Notes: generated by a model from the sequence alone, not told the origin. Positions 26,430 to 35,373 are shown, counted from the first letter of the stretch. The stretch is DNA of 64,000 nt from Ectopseudomonas composti (GCF_001567565.1 NZ_LSSW01000029.1:186001-250000); one strand, 5' to 3'. Made by a program: numbers and translations.

Positions 26430-27578
26430 TTAGTCCTGGCCGTTGGCTGGTTCGGCGTCTTGGGCAGGCTGCTCGGTCTTGATGTTGCTGGCCGGCACGG
26501 CTTTGACCTCGGCGCCGGGCTGCACGAACTGCAGGCCTTCGGTGATCAGGCGATCGCCTTCCTTGAGGCCATCCTCTACCAGCCAGGCGTTGCCGGCGGT
26601 GCGGTCGGCCTTGAGCACGCGCTGCTCCACCTTGTTCTCGGCATTGACCACCAGCGCAACGGGTTCACCGCGTTGGTTGCGGGTCACGCCCTGCTGCGGG
26701 GCGAGAATGGCGTTCTGCTTGACCCCGGAGAGCAGCTCGGCATGCACGAACATGCCCGGCAGCAGCAGGTGATCGGGGTTGGGGAACACGGCGCGCAGGG
26801 TGACCGAACCGGTGCTTTCGTCCACGGCCACCTCGGAGAACTCCAGGGTGCCTTCGTGTGCGTAGCGGCTGCCGTCTTCCAGTTTCAGCGCGACCTTGGC
26901 AGCGCTTTCACTGACCTTCTGCAGGCGGCCGTCGGCCAGATCGCGGCGCAGACGCAGCAATTCCGTGCTCGACTGGGTGACATCGACGTAGATCGGATCG
27001 AGTTGCTGGATGGTGGCCATGGCGTTGGCTTGGCCGTTGCTGACCAGCGCACCCTCGGTCACGGCGGAGCGGCCGATGCGACCGCTGATCGGGGCCAGCA
27101 CCTTGGTGTAGCGCAGGTTGATGCGTGCCTGATCCAGGGCGGCGTCCGCCTGCAGGCCGGCGGCCCGGGCTTCATCGTAGGCCTGCTGGCTGACGGCCTT
27201 GTCGGCGACCAGCAGCTTGTAGCGATCAGCCAGGGACTTGGCAGAGACCTGAGTCGCCTGGGCGCTCTTGAGTGCGGCCTGGTAAGTGGCAGCGTCGATC
27301 TGATACAGCTGCTGCCCCGCCTTGACCTCGCTGCCCTCGGTGAACAGGCGCTTCTGGATGATGCCGTTGACCTGTGGGCGGACTTCGGCGATGCGGTAGG
27401 CGCTGGTACGCCCCGGCACTTCACTGGTCAGCGTGAAGGGTTTGGCCTCGAGCGTGATCACTCCGACCTGTGGCGTTTGCTGGGTCTGTGGTGCGCTGGA
27501 TTCCTGGCAGCCGGTGAGACTGAGCGTTGCCACGGCGATGGCGGAAACCAAGACAGCGAAGGCTGGCTTCGAGTGCAT
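26430..27578 (-). CDS. ttgA: RND periplasmic adaptor (membrane-fusion protein)
   Basis: A 382-aa lipoprotein adaptor: signal with lipobox LSLTGC (Cys about 21), then EVPGRTSAYRIAEVRPQVNGIIQKRLFTEGSEVKAGQQLYQID (lipoyl half-motif), an alpha-hairpin with SAKSLADRYKLLVADKAVSQQAYDEA, NLRYTKVLAPISGRIGRSAVTEGALV (second lipoyl half) and a beta-barrel with LEFSEVAVDESTGSVTLRAVFPNPD. The ATG at 27578 has CGAGG 9-12 nt upstream and places the lipobox correctly; an upstream in-frame start at 27605 would precede the signal. First gene of ttgABC, divergent from ttgR. Confidence 0.95.
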   Translation of the reverse strand: MHSKPAFAVLVSAIAVATLSLTGCQESSAPQTQQTPQVGVITLEAKPFTLTSEVPGRTSAYRIAEVRPQVNGIIQKRLFTEGSEVKAGQQLYQIDAATYQAALKSAQATQVSAKSLADRYKLLVADKAVSQQAYDEARAAGLQADAALDQARINLRYTKVLAPISGRIGRSAVTEGALVSNGQANAMATIQQLDPIYVDVTQSSTELLRLRRDLADGRLQKVSESAAKVALKLEDGSRYAHEGTLEFSEVAVDESTGSVTLRAVFPNPDHLLLPGMFVHAELLSGVKQNAILAPQQGVTRNQRGEPVALVVNAENKVEQRVLKADRTAGNAWLVEDGLKEGDRLITEGLQFVQPGAEVKAVPASNIKTEQPAQDAEPANGQD

Positions 27579-27652
27579 CTGAGAACCTCGTTTTAATCGA
27601 ATCATGGCCCCAAGGGGCGAAGGGGACGAAGGCAGGGAAAAATCGATGGAGG

Positions 27653-27683
27653 AATATACTTACGTACGTGAATGTTTGTAAAT
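27653..27683. promoter_or_regulatory. TtgR operator between ttgA and ttgR
   Basis: Read on the minus strand, the segment has TTTACAAACAT followed by GTACGTAAGTATATT. It closely follows the established P. putida TtgR operator (TATTTACAAACAACCATGAATGTAAGTATATTCC split by short differences; shown here only in part). It lies 75 bp upstream of ttgA and 75 bp upstream of ttgR in the 180-bp divergent region, so one TtgR site can repress both genes. Confidence 0.85.
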
Positions 27684-27757
27684 GCCTAAAGCCGCCTGCA
27701 TACTCTCGCCCGTCCTTCTTTACCGAAGGGTTACGGCAAGGCAAAAGCAGGTGACAT

Positions 27758-28414
27758 ATGGCCAGAAGAACCAAAGAGGAAGCGCAGGCGACGCGGGTGC
27801 ACATACTCGACGCTGCCGAGCGGGTGTTCCATGCCCAGGGCGTTTCCAGGGCGTCTCTGGCTGAGGTGGCGAAAGAGGCCGGCGTCAGTCGTGGCGCTAT
27901 TTATTGGCACTTCGAGAACAAGATAGACCTGTTTCAGGCCATGCTCGAACGTCTGCGCCTGCCGCTCGAGGAACTGGCGCGTGCCAGCGAGAGCGAAGAC
28001 GAGCCAGACCCGTTGGGCTGCATGCGTGAATTGCTGATCAAGGCGCTGACGCAGTTGGCCAGTGATGCGCAAACCCACCGCGCCCACGACATCCTGCGTT
28101 ACAAATGCGAGTACACCGGTGAGCTAATTGGTCTGCGCGAGCGCCTGCAGGCATTGAGCCTGGAATGCGATCAACGGATCGCCAAGGCATTGAGCAACGC
28201 CGTCAACAAGGGGCAATTGCCAGGTGATCTGGATTGCTCGCGGGCTGCGGTTTGCCTGCATGCCTATATGGAGGGCATCGAGGCCAACTGGCTGCTGGTG
28301 CCCAACTTCGACCTGGCGCAGCAGGCGCCGGCGCTGGTCGATACCGTGCTGGATATGCTGCGCAGCCCGGCGTTGCGCCTGATGCCGGTCGAACCGGTGG
28401 CAAGCCAGGCGTAG
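27758..28414 (+). CDS. ttgR: TetR-family repressor of the efflux operon
   Basis: A 218-aa TetR protein. The HTH is GVSRASLAEVAKEAGVSRGAIYWHFENKIDLFQAM. The C-terminal half follows TtgR closely: ARASESEDEPDPLGCMRELL, HDILRYKCEYTGEL, ALSNAVNKGQLPGDLDCSRAAVCLHAYMEG. TtgR binds flavonoids, antibiotics and solvents and leaves the ttgABC operator when bound. It is divergent from ttgA with the operator between them. The adjacent gene content fits the Pseudomonas ttg locus and not mexAB-oprM, whose regulator MexR is of the MarR family. Confidence 0.93.
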   Translation: MARRTKEEAQATRVHILDAAERVFHAQGVSRASLAEVAKEAGVSRGAIYWHFENKIDLFQAMLERLRLPLEELARASESEDEPDPLGCMRELLIKALTQLASDAQTHRAHDILRYKCEYTGELIGLRERLQALSLECDQRIAKALSNAVNKGQLPGDLDCSRAAVCLHAYMEGIEANWLLVPNFDLAQQAPALVDTVLDMLRSPALRLMPVEPVASQA

Positions 28415-28448
28415 GGGCGCACAGCGAACCCTACGCCATGGCTGCTTC

Positions 28449-28631
28449 TCAGCTCGCCATGCGTTGCGCGGGCCAGTCGGGCAGGCTGTGTGGCTCGCGC
28501 AGTCGCGCTTCCAGCCTGGCTACGAACTGGCGCGCCTCTTCTTCGCTGCGAAAGCTCACGCAATGCTGATCCAGGCGAACCTGCCAGAGGCGTTCGTCAC
28601 CCTGTTTCTGCGGTTGGACGACAATCTTCAT
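28449..28631 (-). CDS. Small hypothetical protein (60 aa)
   Basis: Starts at ATG 28631 with a strong AAGGAGGT 8-16 nt upstream, the best ribosome-binding site nearby. The product is MKIVVQPQKQGDERLWQVRLDQ... with FRSEEEARQFVARLEARLREPHSLPDWPAQ, a compact mixed alpha/beta protein rich in Arg and Glu, possibly a small nucleic-acid or protein-binding factor. No signal peptide. It converges with ttgR, 34 bp apart. The in-frame open region upstream to 28739 lacks a supported start. Confidence 0.75.
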   Translation of the reverse strand: MKIVVQPQKQGDERLWQVRLDQHCVSFRSEEEARQFVARLEARLREPHSLPDWPAQRMAS

Positions 28632-28854
28632 ACGGACTACCTCCTTGAGCTGCGACGAGTCGTCGGCGCTTGTGGGGAGGCTCAGCATAGTCCGCCTGCA
28701 TGACCTTTTTCTGACGAGGATCAATCCGGCGACCGGCATCAGGGCTGTTTTGCGATGGACGGTGCCGCGAGCAGGGGGCCAGTCGAACGCGTCGCCTGCC
28801 CTGCGCTGTCGTCATCAGGGCGGGGCGGCATTCGCCGCAATCCGCCATCGCGCC

Positions 28855-29871
28855 TCAGAATCCCTCGAGTACGATCTTGCCTTTGGCCTTGCCACTTTCC
28901 AGCAACGCATGGGCGCGGCGCAGGTTGGCAGCATCGATGGTGCCGAAATGCTCACCGAGCGTGGTCTTGATCACGCCGCTGTCGACCAGCGCGGACACCC
29001 GCTCGAGCAAGCGATGCTGCTCGATCATGTCCTCGGTCTGGTACAGCGAGCGGGTGAACATCAGCTCCCAGTGCAGCGACAGGCTCTTGCGCTTGAGTTG
29101 CATGACATCCAGCGGTTGTTGCGGGTCGTCGATCAGCGCCAGGCGTCCCTGGGGTTGCAGGCACTCGATCAGTTGCGCGTAGTGCTGGTCGGTCTGCGTC
29201 AGGCTGGCGACGTGAGTCACCTGGCCGACGCCGATACGTGCCAGCTCCTCGCTCAGGGGCTTGCGGTGATCGATCACGTGATGCGCGCCCAGCTCCCGCA
29301 CCCAGGCCTGGGTTTCCGGGCGCGACGCGGTGCCGATCACGGTCAGGCCGGTCAGGCGGCGGGCCAGCTGGGTGAGGATCGAACCGACACCGCCGGCGGC
29401 GCCGACGATCAGCAGGCTCTGGCCCAGGTCGCTGGAGCCTTCGGCGACCTGCAGGCGTTCGAACAGCAGTTCCCAGGCGGTGATGGCGGTCAGGGGCAGG
29501 GCGGCAGCCTCGGCGAACGACAGGCTGTTCGGCATATGGCCAACGATGCGTTCATCGACCAGATGCAGCTCGCTGTTGGCACCGGCGCGGTCGATGGCGC
29601 CGGCATAGAACACCCGGTCGCCAGGCTGGAACAGGCTGACCTCGCTGCCCACGGCCTGGACGACGCCGGTGGCATCCCAGCCGAGCACCTTGGCGCTGCC
29701 GTTCGGCGGGGTAACGCCGAGGCGGATCTTGGTATCGACCGGGTTGACCGAGATGGCGCGAACCTCGACCAGCAGATCGCGTGGACCCGGAGTCGGATCG
29801 GCCAGCTGCACGTCCTGCAGGGCTTCAGGATGGTCGGCGGGCAGGGATTGGTAGTAGGCGACGGCTTTCAT
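28855..29871 (-). CDS. Zinc-type alcohol dehydrogenase-like oxidoreductase (MDR superfamily)
   Basis: A 338-aa medium-chain reductase: VEVRAISVNPVDTKIRLGVTP, KVLGWDATGVVQAVGSEVSLFQPGDRVFYAG, then AALPLTAITAWELLFERL and the nucleotide-binding LLIVGAAGGVGSILTQLARRLTGLTVIGTASR. It belongs to the subgroup without structural zinc-binding cysteines (quinone oxidoreductase-like) and probably reduces quinones or enals with NADPH. It starts at ATG 29871; the ABM gene ends 23 bp upstream on the same strand, so the pair is likely co-transcribed. Confidence 0.88.
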   Translation of the reverse strand: MKAVAYYQSLPADHPEALQDVQLADPTPGPRDLLVEVRAISVNPVDTKIRLGVTPPNGSAKVLGWDATGVVQAVGSEVSLFQPGDRVFYAGAIDRAGANSELHLVDERIVGHMPNSLSFAEAAALPLTAITAWELLFERLQVAEGSSDLGQSLLIVGAAGGVGSILTQLARRLTGLTVIGTASRPETQAWVRELGAHHVIDHRKPLSEELARIGVGQVTHVASLTQTDQHYAQLIECLQPQGRLALIDDPQQPLDVMQLKRKSLSLHWELMFTRSLYQTEDMIEQHRLLERVSALVDSGVIKTTLGEHFGTIDAANLRRAHALLESGKAKGKIVLEGF

Positions 29872-29894
29872 GGGAAATGGTCCTCTGTGAGAAA

Positions 29895-30188
29895 TCAGGC
29901 GAGGCGTTGCAGCGGGAGCAGGTCGATGCCCGCCAGCCGCTCGCCGAAGTCGTGGGTGAACAACAGGAAGTGCGGTGTTGCGCGATGCAGCTCCAGCGCG
30001 TCGGCATCGCGCCATCGCTCGATCATCACGAACTGATTCGTATCGACCTCGCTGCGGTGCAGTGCGTACTGCAGGCAGCCTGGCTCTGCTCGGCTGGCAA
30101 TCACCAGCTGTCGCAGGCCAGCGGCCACTGCCTCGGCATGTCCTGGCAGCACTTTGATGGTGGCGATCAGCGTTAGCTCGGTGGTCAT
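29895..30188 (-). CDS. Antibiotic-biosynthesis-monooxygenase (ABM) domain protein
   Basis: A 97-aa ferredoxin-like ABM protein: LTLIATIKVLPGHAEAVAAGLRQLVIASRAEPGCLQYALHRSE, then FVMIERWRDADALELHRATPHF. The His in the last helix (HRATPHF) is the usual conserved one. Homologues include YgiN-type quinol monooxygenases. It is divergent from the LysR gene (30295) and co-directional with the quinone-type oxidoreductase, forming a small unit probably dealing with quinones or related electrophiles. Confidence 0.85.
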   Translation of the reverse strand: MTTELTLIATIKVLPGHAEAVAAGLRQLVIASRAEPGCLQYALHRSEVDTNQFVMIERWRDADALELHRATPHFLLFTHDFGERLAGIDLLPLQRLA

Positions 30189-30264
30189 GGCGGGCTCCGG
30201 AAGTGAAACTGCAGCCATGCTCGTTTATTTGTGTGGCGAGAAAAAGTGGCTGGTAATAGAGTCT

Positions 30265-30285
30265 CTTTCATTATTATTTTGAAAG
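30265..30285. promoter_or_regulatory. Dyad in the ABM/LysR divergent promoter region
   Basis: CTTTCA - nine AT-rich bases - TGAAAG between the divergent ABM and LysR genes, ending about 10 bp before the LysR start. It is a plausible LysR-type binding site (dyad with TNNNA-like spacing), but short. Confidence 0.4.
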
Positions 30286-30294
30286 TGAGCGACC

Positions 30295-31212
30295 ATGCTG
30301 CGCTTCGACGATCTGCAACTGTTCGTGCGCACGGCCGAGACCGGCAGCCTTTCGGCAGCTGCCCGGCTGCTGGATGTCTCGCCTGCCGTGGCCAGCGCTG
30401 CACTCAAGCGTCTGGAGCAGCAACTGCAGGTGCGTTTGCTGGTGCGCTCGACGCGCAGCCTGCGTCTGACGCCCGAGGGCGAGTTGTATCTGGTGCACGC
30501 CCGGCTGGCGTTGCAGAGCCTGGAGGAGGGGCGCCAGCAACTGCTCGGCAGTCAGCAGGGCATTCACGGCGTGCTGCAGTTGTCGGCACCGTCGGATCTG
30601 GGACGCAACACGCTGCTGCCCTGGCTCGACGCGTTTCAGGGTGAGCATCCGCAACTGCAGTTGCGCCTGTTGCTGGCCGACCGGGTGACCGATCTGTTTC
30701 GCGAGCCGGTGGATATCGCCTTGCGCTATGGCGCGCCGGAAGATTCCAGCCTGGTGGCGCTGCCGGTGGCGCCGGACAATCGCCGGGTGCTCTGCGCGGC
30801 ACCGGGCTACCTGGCCCGACACGGCTCGCCCCAGAGCCTGGACGATCTGCATCGGCACAATTGCCTGCTGTATATGCTGCATGGTCGCGTGCATGACCGC
30901 TGGCGCTTTCAGGATGGCAAGCGCGAAGCGGTGATGAACGTTGCCGGCGACCGGGTTTGCGACGATGCCGACGTCACCCGGCGCTGGGCCGTGGCCGGGC
31001 GGGGTGTGGTGTACAAGTCCTGGCTGGATGTGGCCGAAGACGTGCGTGAGGGGCGCTTGCAGGTGCTGCTGCCGAACTGGCTGGGCGAGCCGACGCCGCT
31101 GTACCTGGTCTGTGCGCACCGCGCCCAGCTGAGCAAGGCGGTGCACCTGCTGCGCGAGTTCGTGCAGCTGCGTTGTGAGACCCTGCTGGCTACGGCGCCC
31201 TGGCGCGGCTGA
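30295..31212 (+). CDS. LysR-family transcriptional regulator
   Basis: A 305-aa LysR protein. The HTH is LQLFVRTAETGSLSAAARLLDVSPAVASAALKRLEQQLQVRLLVRSTRSLRLTPEG. The effector domain has LLADRVTDLFREPVDIALRYGAPEDSSLVALP, characteristic of the CrgA/AaeR-like LysR group that often controls quinone or aldehyde detoxification. It lies head-to-head with the ABM and MDR genes, which it probably regulates. Confidence 0.9.
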   Translation: MLRFDDLQLFVRTAETGSLSAAARLLDVSPAVASAALKRLEQQLQVRLLVRSTRSLRLTPEGELYLVHARLALQSLEEGRQQLLGSQQGIHGVLQLSAPSDLGRNTLLPWLDAFQGEHPQLQLRLLLADRVTDLFREPVDIALRYGAPEDSSLVALPVAPDNRRVLCAAPGYLARHGSPQSLDDLHRHNCLLYMLHGRVHDRWRFQDGKREAVMNVAGDRVCDDADVTRRWAVAGRGVVYKSWLDVAEDVREGRLQVLLPNWLGEPTPLYLVCAHRAQLSKAVHLLREFVQLRCETLLATAPWRG

Positions 31213-31319
31213 GTGCCGCAGTAACGATGAGCGCGCGGCTCTGCTAGACTCCTGCCGCAAATGCCTGCGGCAACGCACCGCAGTGTCGTGCTGCCATCCT
31301 CTGTTTAGAGTCGCGCCCC

Positions 31320-31706
31320 ATGAAACTGGCTCGCAAAGACCGCTCACTGACCGCCTGGATGCTGTACTTCAGCGTCCTGTTCAGTGCGTTCGTCTGCGCG
31401 ATCAGCCATGGTCAGATGGCCGGCATGCAGCTCAGTGGCCTGGACGGTCAGTACTGCTCGTTCGATGGCAACTTCGGCGCAGGCGCCGACCTCGACGGCT
31501 CCGGTATCGTCGCGCCGAATCCGGCTACCGGCACTGGCTGCGTCCTGGGCAGCCTGTTCAGCGCGATCATTCTCGCCGCCTTCTTCGGCCTGTTGGGCCT
31601 GCTCGCCAGTGACAGCGTACGGCCCTTGCCGACGCTGCACATTCCCCGTCTTACCCGCTATCGCTGGCCACCGGCCAATCCTCGCGCCTCTCCGTTGACT
31701 GCCTGA
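31320..31706 (+). CDS. DUF2946-like membrane protein
   Basis: A 128-aa protein with an N-terminal membrane segment containing the short CAISHGQMAG, a loop with two Cys (QYCSF and TGCVLG), a second membrane segment (SAIILAAFFGLLGLLASD) and a short tail ending ANPRASP. It fits the DUF2946-type proteins that sit beside PepSY and TonB-receptor genes in Pseudomonas. Function unknown. It is the first gene of the metal module, about 80 bp ahead of the PepSY gene. The ribosome-binding site is weak. Confidence 0.65.
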   Translation: MKLARKDRSLTAWMLYFSVLFSAFVCAISHGQMAGMQLSGLDGQYCSFDGNFGAGADLDGSGIVAPNPATGTGCVLGSLFSAIILAAFFGLLGLLASDSVRPLPTLHIPRLTRYRWPPANPRASPLTA

Positions 31707-31784
31707 TCCGTCCGCCCTGAACCGGGCGTTTCCATCATGCGCAGTCGTCGTCTGCTTGCTCGCAGCCGACTTGGGAGAGGCTTC

Positions 31785-33221
31785 ATGTCGTCGCGTTTCG
31801 ACACCCCTGCAGGTGCAGCCATGCGCCCGCAACCTTCGTTCTACAACCTGGCCTGGCGCTGGCATTTCTATGCCGGGCTGTTCGTCATTCCGTTCTTCAT
31901 CCTGCTGTCACTCACTGGCTTGATCTACCTGTTCAAGCCGCAGCTCGATGACCTGATGTACGCCGACCTGTTGCAGGTGCCGGTGGCCGGGCAGCGCCTG
32001 GCGGCTGACCAGCAACTGGCGCGGGTACGCGAGGCCTACCCGCAGGCCGTGATCAAGCAATACCTGCCGCCGACTGCGGCGGACCGCAGCGCCCAGTTCG
32101 TCATCACCGAGCAGGGGCACGACCTCAATCTGTTTCTCGATCCCTATCGCGGTGCGGTGCTCGGCACCCAGGACGCGCTGTGGAACCTGCAGGCCGTGGC
32201 GCGCAAGCTGCACGGCGACTTGCTGATCGGCACCGCGGGTGACCGCCTGATCGAGTTGGCCGCCGGCTGGGGCATCGTGCTGGTCGTCTCGGGGCTGTAT
32301 CTGTGGTGGCCGCGTGGTCGTAGTGGCGCCGGCATCCTCTGGCCGCGCCTGAGTGCTCGTGGGCGCCTGTGGTGGCGAGATATGCACGCCGTCACCGGCT
32401 TCTGGGGCAGCGTCATCCTGCTGCTGATGCTGCTCACCGGCATGACCTGGACCGGCTTCTGGGGCGCGCAGTTCGCGGCGGTGTGGAACCGGTTTCCCGA
32501 TGCGATGTGGAACGACGTGCCCAAGTCCGGGCAATTGACCGGCAGCCTCAACAACAGTGCCCGGCAGACCGTGGCCTGGGCGGTGGAAACGGCGCCGCTG
32601 CCGGCTTCCGACGCGCATGCAGCGCATCAGGGCCATGGCGACCATCAGGGCCATGGCGCTCATTCGCAGCCTGCCGCTACCGGCAGTGCTGCTGCGCTGC
32701 TGCAGCATGTGGTCGATACCGCCGAGGCGCGTGGCGTGCAGCCCGGTTACAGCATCACCCTGCCCAAGGGCGAGCAGGGCGTGTACACCGTCGCGCTGTT
32801 CGCCAGCGACCCACGCAACGACGCCACCCTGCATGTCGACCAGTACAGCGGCGAGGTGCTAGCCGATGTGCGCTGGGATGACTACGGCCCGGTCGCCAAG
32901 GCCGTGGAAAGCGGCGTGATGATCCATGAGGGGCGCATGTTCGGCTTGCCCAACCAGTTGCTGATGGCCGCGATCTGCCTGCTGATCCTGTTCAGCTCGA
33001 TCAGTGGCCTGGTGCTGTGGTGGAAACGCCGCCCGGCCGGGCAGCTGGGGGTGCCGCCGCTGCGTCACGACCTGCCACGCTGGAAGACGGCCATCGGCGT
33101 GATGCTGGCGCTCGGTGTGGTCTTCCCGCTGGTCGGCGCCTCGTTGCTGCTGGTGTGGGGCCTGGACTGGCTGCTTGGCCTGTGGCGTCGCCAGTCGGTA
33201 CCCAGTGCGCCTGTGGCCTGA
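31785..33221 (+). CDS. PepSY-domain membrane protein with His-rich loop (putative metal reductase)
   Basis: A 478-aa PepSY_TM protein with four main membrane segments: about residues 23-45, 150-175, 205-225 and 400-425, plus one at the end. The first contains the family motif WRWHFYAGLFVIPFFILLSLTGLIYLFK, and the second has LHGDLL, GWGIVLVVSGLYLWWPR. Conserved membrane His residues may bind haem, as in ferric-reductase relatives. Between segments 3 and 4, around residues 285-300, is a His cluster (HAAHQGHGDHQGHGAHS), a likely Cu or Zn site. The start follows GGGAGAGG. Proposed periplasmic metal-siderophore or Cu(II) reductase. Confidence 0.85.
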   Translation: MSSRFDTPAGAAMRPQPSFYNLAWRWHFYAGLFVIPFFILLSLTGLIYLFKPQLDDLMYADLLQVPVAGQRLAADQQLARVREAYPQAVIKQYLPPTAADRSAQFVITEQGHDLNLFLDPYRGAVLGTQDALWNLQAVARKLHGDLLIGTAGDRLIELAAGWGIVLVVSGLYLWWPRGRSGAGILWPRLSARGRLWWRDMHAVTGFWGSVILLLMLLTGMTWTGFWGAQFAAVWNRFPDAMWNDVPKSGQLTGSLNNSARQTVAWAVETAPLPASDAHAAHQGHGDHQGHGAHSQPAATGSAAALLQHVVDTAEARGVQPGYSITLPKGEQGVYTVALFASDPRNDATLHVDQYSGEVLADVRWDDYGPVAKAVESGVMIHEGRMFGLPNQLLMAAICLLILFSSISGLVLWWKRRPAGQLGVPPLRHDLPRWKTAIGVMLALGVVFPLVGASLLLVWGLDWLLGLWRRQSVPSAPVA

Positions 33222-33316
33222 CCTCCTGAAGTTGGCCGGGCGCCATGCAGGCGTCCGGCCGCGACCGATCATTGCGGTGCCTGCCGAGGTGGGCTGCCGC
33301 GACTGGAATTGAATAC

Positions 33317-35341
33317 ATGCAAGCAATACTCAAACGCTCGATTCACCTGGCCGCTCTGGCCCTTGGTCTGCAGGCCCTGCCGGCCTCGGCCGACAGCACC
33401 TTGGCACTGGGCACCGTTACCGTAACCGGTGAGGAAAAAGGGCCGCTGTCGAGCCACAACATCCTCAGCTCGGTGGACTACGTCGGCAGCGACGTGCTGG
33501 AAAAACAACCCGTGCAATACAGCTGGGAGCTGTTCAACCGTGTGCCGGGGGTGATGCTGACCCAGTTCAACCAGGGCACCACCTCCGGCAAGCTGTCGTT
33601 TCGCGGCTTCAACGGCGAGGGCGAGGTCAATGCGGTGAAGCTGTTGATCGACGGCATCCCGAGCAACACCAACGACGGCAACATGCCGTTCATCGACATG
33701 GTCTTCCCGCTGGATATCGAGGACATCGAAGTGGTGCGCGGCACCAACGATCCGCGCTACGGCCTGCACAACATCGCCGGCAACGCCAGCATCAACACGC
33801 GCGTCGGCGGTAACGAGGGCAAGCTGCGCCTGCGCAGCGGCAGCTTCGATACCCAGGAGCTGCAGGCGATCAAGGGCATCGAGACCGGCAACTGGTCGCA
33901 GAACTACTTCGTCGCCTACCAGAAGAGCGGTGGCTATCGCGATCACGCCGATGCCGAGCGCCAAAGCTTCGCTGGCAAATGGTTCTACACCGCCGATGCC
34001 GGCTGGCGCGCCGGGCTGATCGCTCGGCACTACGAGGGCGAGGCGCTGGAGGCTGGCTACCTGAGTCACGCCGACGCCCACGATGATCCCCGTCAGTCCT
34101 ATGCCAACAACGCCACCGACAAGGGCGAGCGCAGCATGGATCAGCTCAGTCTGCATCTGGACACGGATGTCGCCGAGGATCTGGCCTGGTCGAGCAAGGC
34201 TTACTACAGCCGCTTCAAGGATCGTCGTTGGGTGCGTTACTGGCGTACCGTCAGTCAGCAGGAGCGCTTCAACGACGAGGATCAATACGGCGCCATCAGC
34301 AGCCTGAGCTGGCGACCCGAGGTGCAGGGCCTGTATGACTTCGCCCTGGAGGGAGGGGCGGATATCCAGCGTCAGGAGGTGGTCAGCGAGCGCTATCGCA
34401 CCGTCAATCGCGTGCGTGCCGGGCAGACCCGTGATCAGGTGTTCGATCTGACCACCACGGGTGTTTATGTGCAGGCCGTGATTCAGCCCTGGGAAAGCCT
34501 CAAGTTGATCCCGGCCTATCGCGTCGATCGCATCGAGGGTGATTACCGCAACGAACTGAGCGGCGAACGAGCCAGCGCCAACGACTACGGCAGCATCCGC
34601 CAGCCCAAGTTCAGCCTGGTCTACTCACCGTGGAAAGCGGCCAGTTTCTACGCCAACTGGGGGCGTACCTTCCAGGTCGGTGTCGGCTCCGGCGCCTACA
34701 AGCTGGCGGGCCAGGCCGATGACCTGAAACCCTCGATCAACGAAGGCTGGGAAACCGGCATCAAGTTCAGCCCGCTGGCCTGGTTCGACGGCCGCGTGGC
34801 CTACTGGGAGCAGCACGCTACCGACGAGGTGCAGCGCAAGCTCAACGACGCCGTCGGCGACTCGGAGAACGTCGGCGAGACCCTGCGCCGTGGCTACGAC
34901 CTGCAGCTCAATCTGTACCCGAACGATCTGGCGCGTGTCTGGCTGTCCTACTCGCGGCAGTTCTCCGAGATCCTCGAGCCGAGCCCCAACCTGCCAGCCA
35001 GCAAGGGCAAGGAAATCGACCACATGCCCCATCATCTCTATGCCCTGGGCGCCGACTATCAGGCCAGCGACAAGCTCAAGCTGAGCGCCTGGGTCAACGG
35101 CCAGAGCGACTACTATCTGGAGCGCACCAATGCCACCGGCCAGTACGGCGGCTATACGCTGCTCAACCTCGGCGCCGAGTACCGTGTCAGCGAGTCGGTG
35201 AGCGTCGACGTGCAGATGAAGAACGTCACCAACCGCTACTACGAATACGTGTGGTACGACAGCACCGCGAGCGTCGCCCAGTCCCTGCATGCACCGGGCG
35301 ACGGCCGTGCGCTGTATGCCGGTTTGACCCTGGATTTCTGA
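33317..35341 (+). CDS. TonB-dependent outer-membrane receptor
   Basis: A 674-aa receptor with signal peptide (…LQALPASA) and a TonB-box-like GTVTVTG after the mature start. The plug domain has QYSWELFNRVPGVMLTQFNQGTTSGKLSFRGFNGEGEVNAVKLLIDGIP and DIEDIEVVRGTNDPRYGLHNIAGN. The barrel ends in the outer-membrane sorting signal LYAGLTLDF (terminal Phe). The ligand is unknown. It differs from the downstream OprC, and in this operon is flanked by the PepSY reductase and the PCu(A)C chaperone, so a metal complex is the favoured ligand. Confidence 0.9.
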   Translation: MQAILKRSIHLAALALGLQALPASADSTLALGTVTVTGEEKGPLSSHNILSSVDYVGSDVLEKQPVQYSWELFNRVPGVMLTQFNQGTTSGKLSFRGFNGEGEVNAVKLLIDGIPSNTNDGNMPFIDMVFPLDIEDIEVVRGTNDPRYGLHNIAGNASINTRVGGNEGKLRLRSGSFDTQELQAIKGIETGNWSQNYFVAYQKSGGYRDHADAERQSFAGKWFYTADAGWRAGLIARHYEGEALEAGYLSHADAHDDPRQSYANNATDKGERSMDQLSLHLDTDVAEDLAWSSKAYYSRFKDRRWVRYWRTVSQQERFNDEDQYGAISSLSWRPEVQGLYDFALEGGADIQRQEVVSERYRTVNRVRAGQTRDQVFDLTTTGVYVQAVIQPWESLKLIPAYRVDRIEGDYRNELSGERASANDYGSIRQPKFSLVYSPWKAASFYANWGRTFQVGVGSGAYKLAGQADDLKPSINEGWETGIKFSPLAWFDGRVAYWEQHATDEVQRKLNDAVGDSENVGETLRRGYDLQLNLYPNDLARVWLSYSRQFSEILEPSPNLPASKGKEIDHMPHHLYALGADYQASDKLKLSAWVNGQSDYYLERTNATGQYGGYTLLNLGAEYRVSESVSVDVQMKNVTNRYYEYVWYDSTASVAQSLHAPGDGRALYAGLTLDF

Positions 35342-35373
35342 TGTTTTCGTTTTCCCCCAAGGAGGCAACACCC

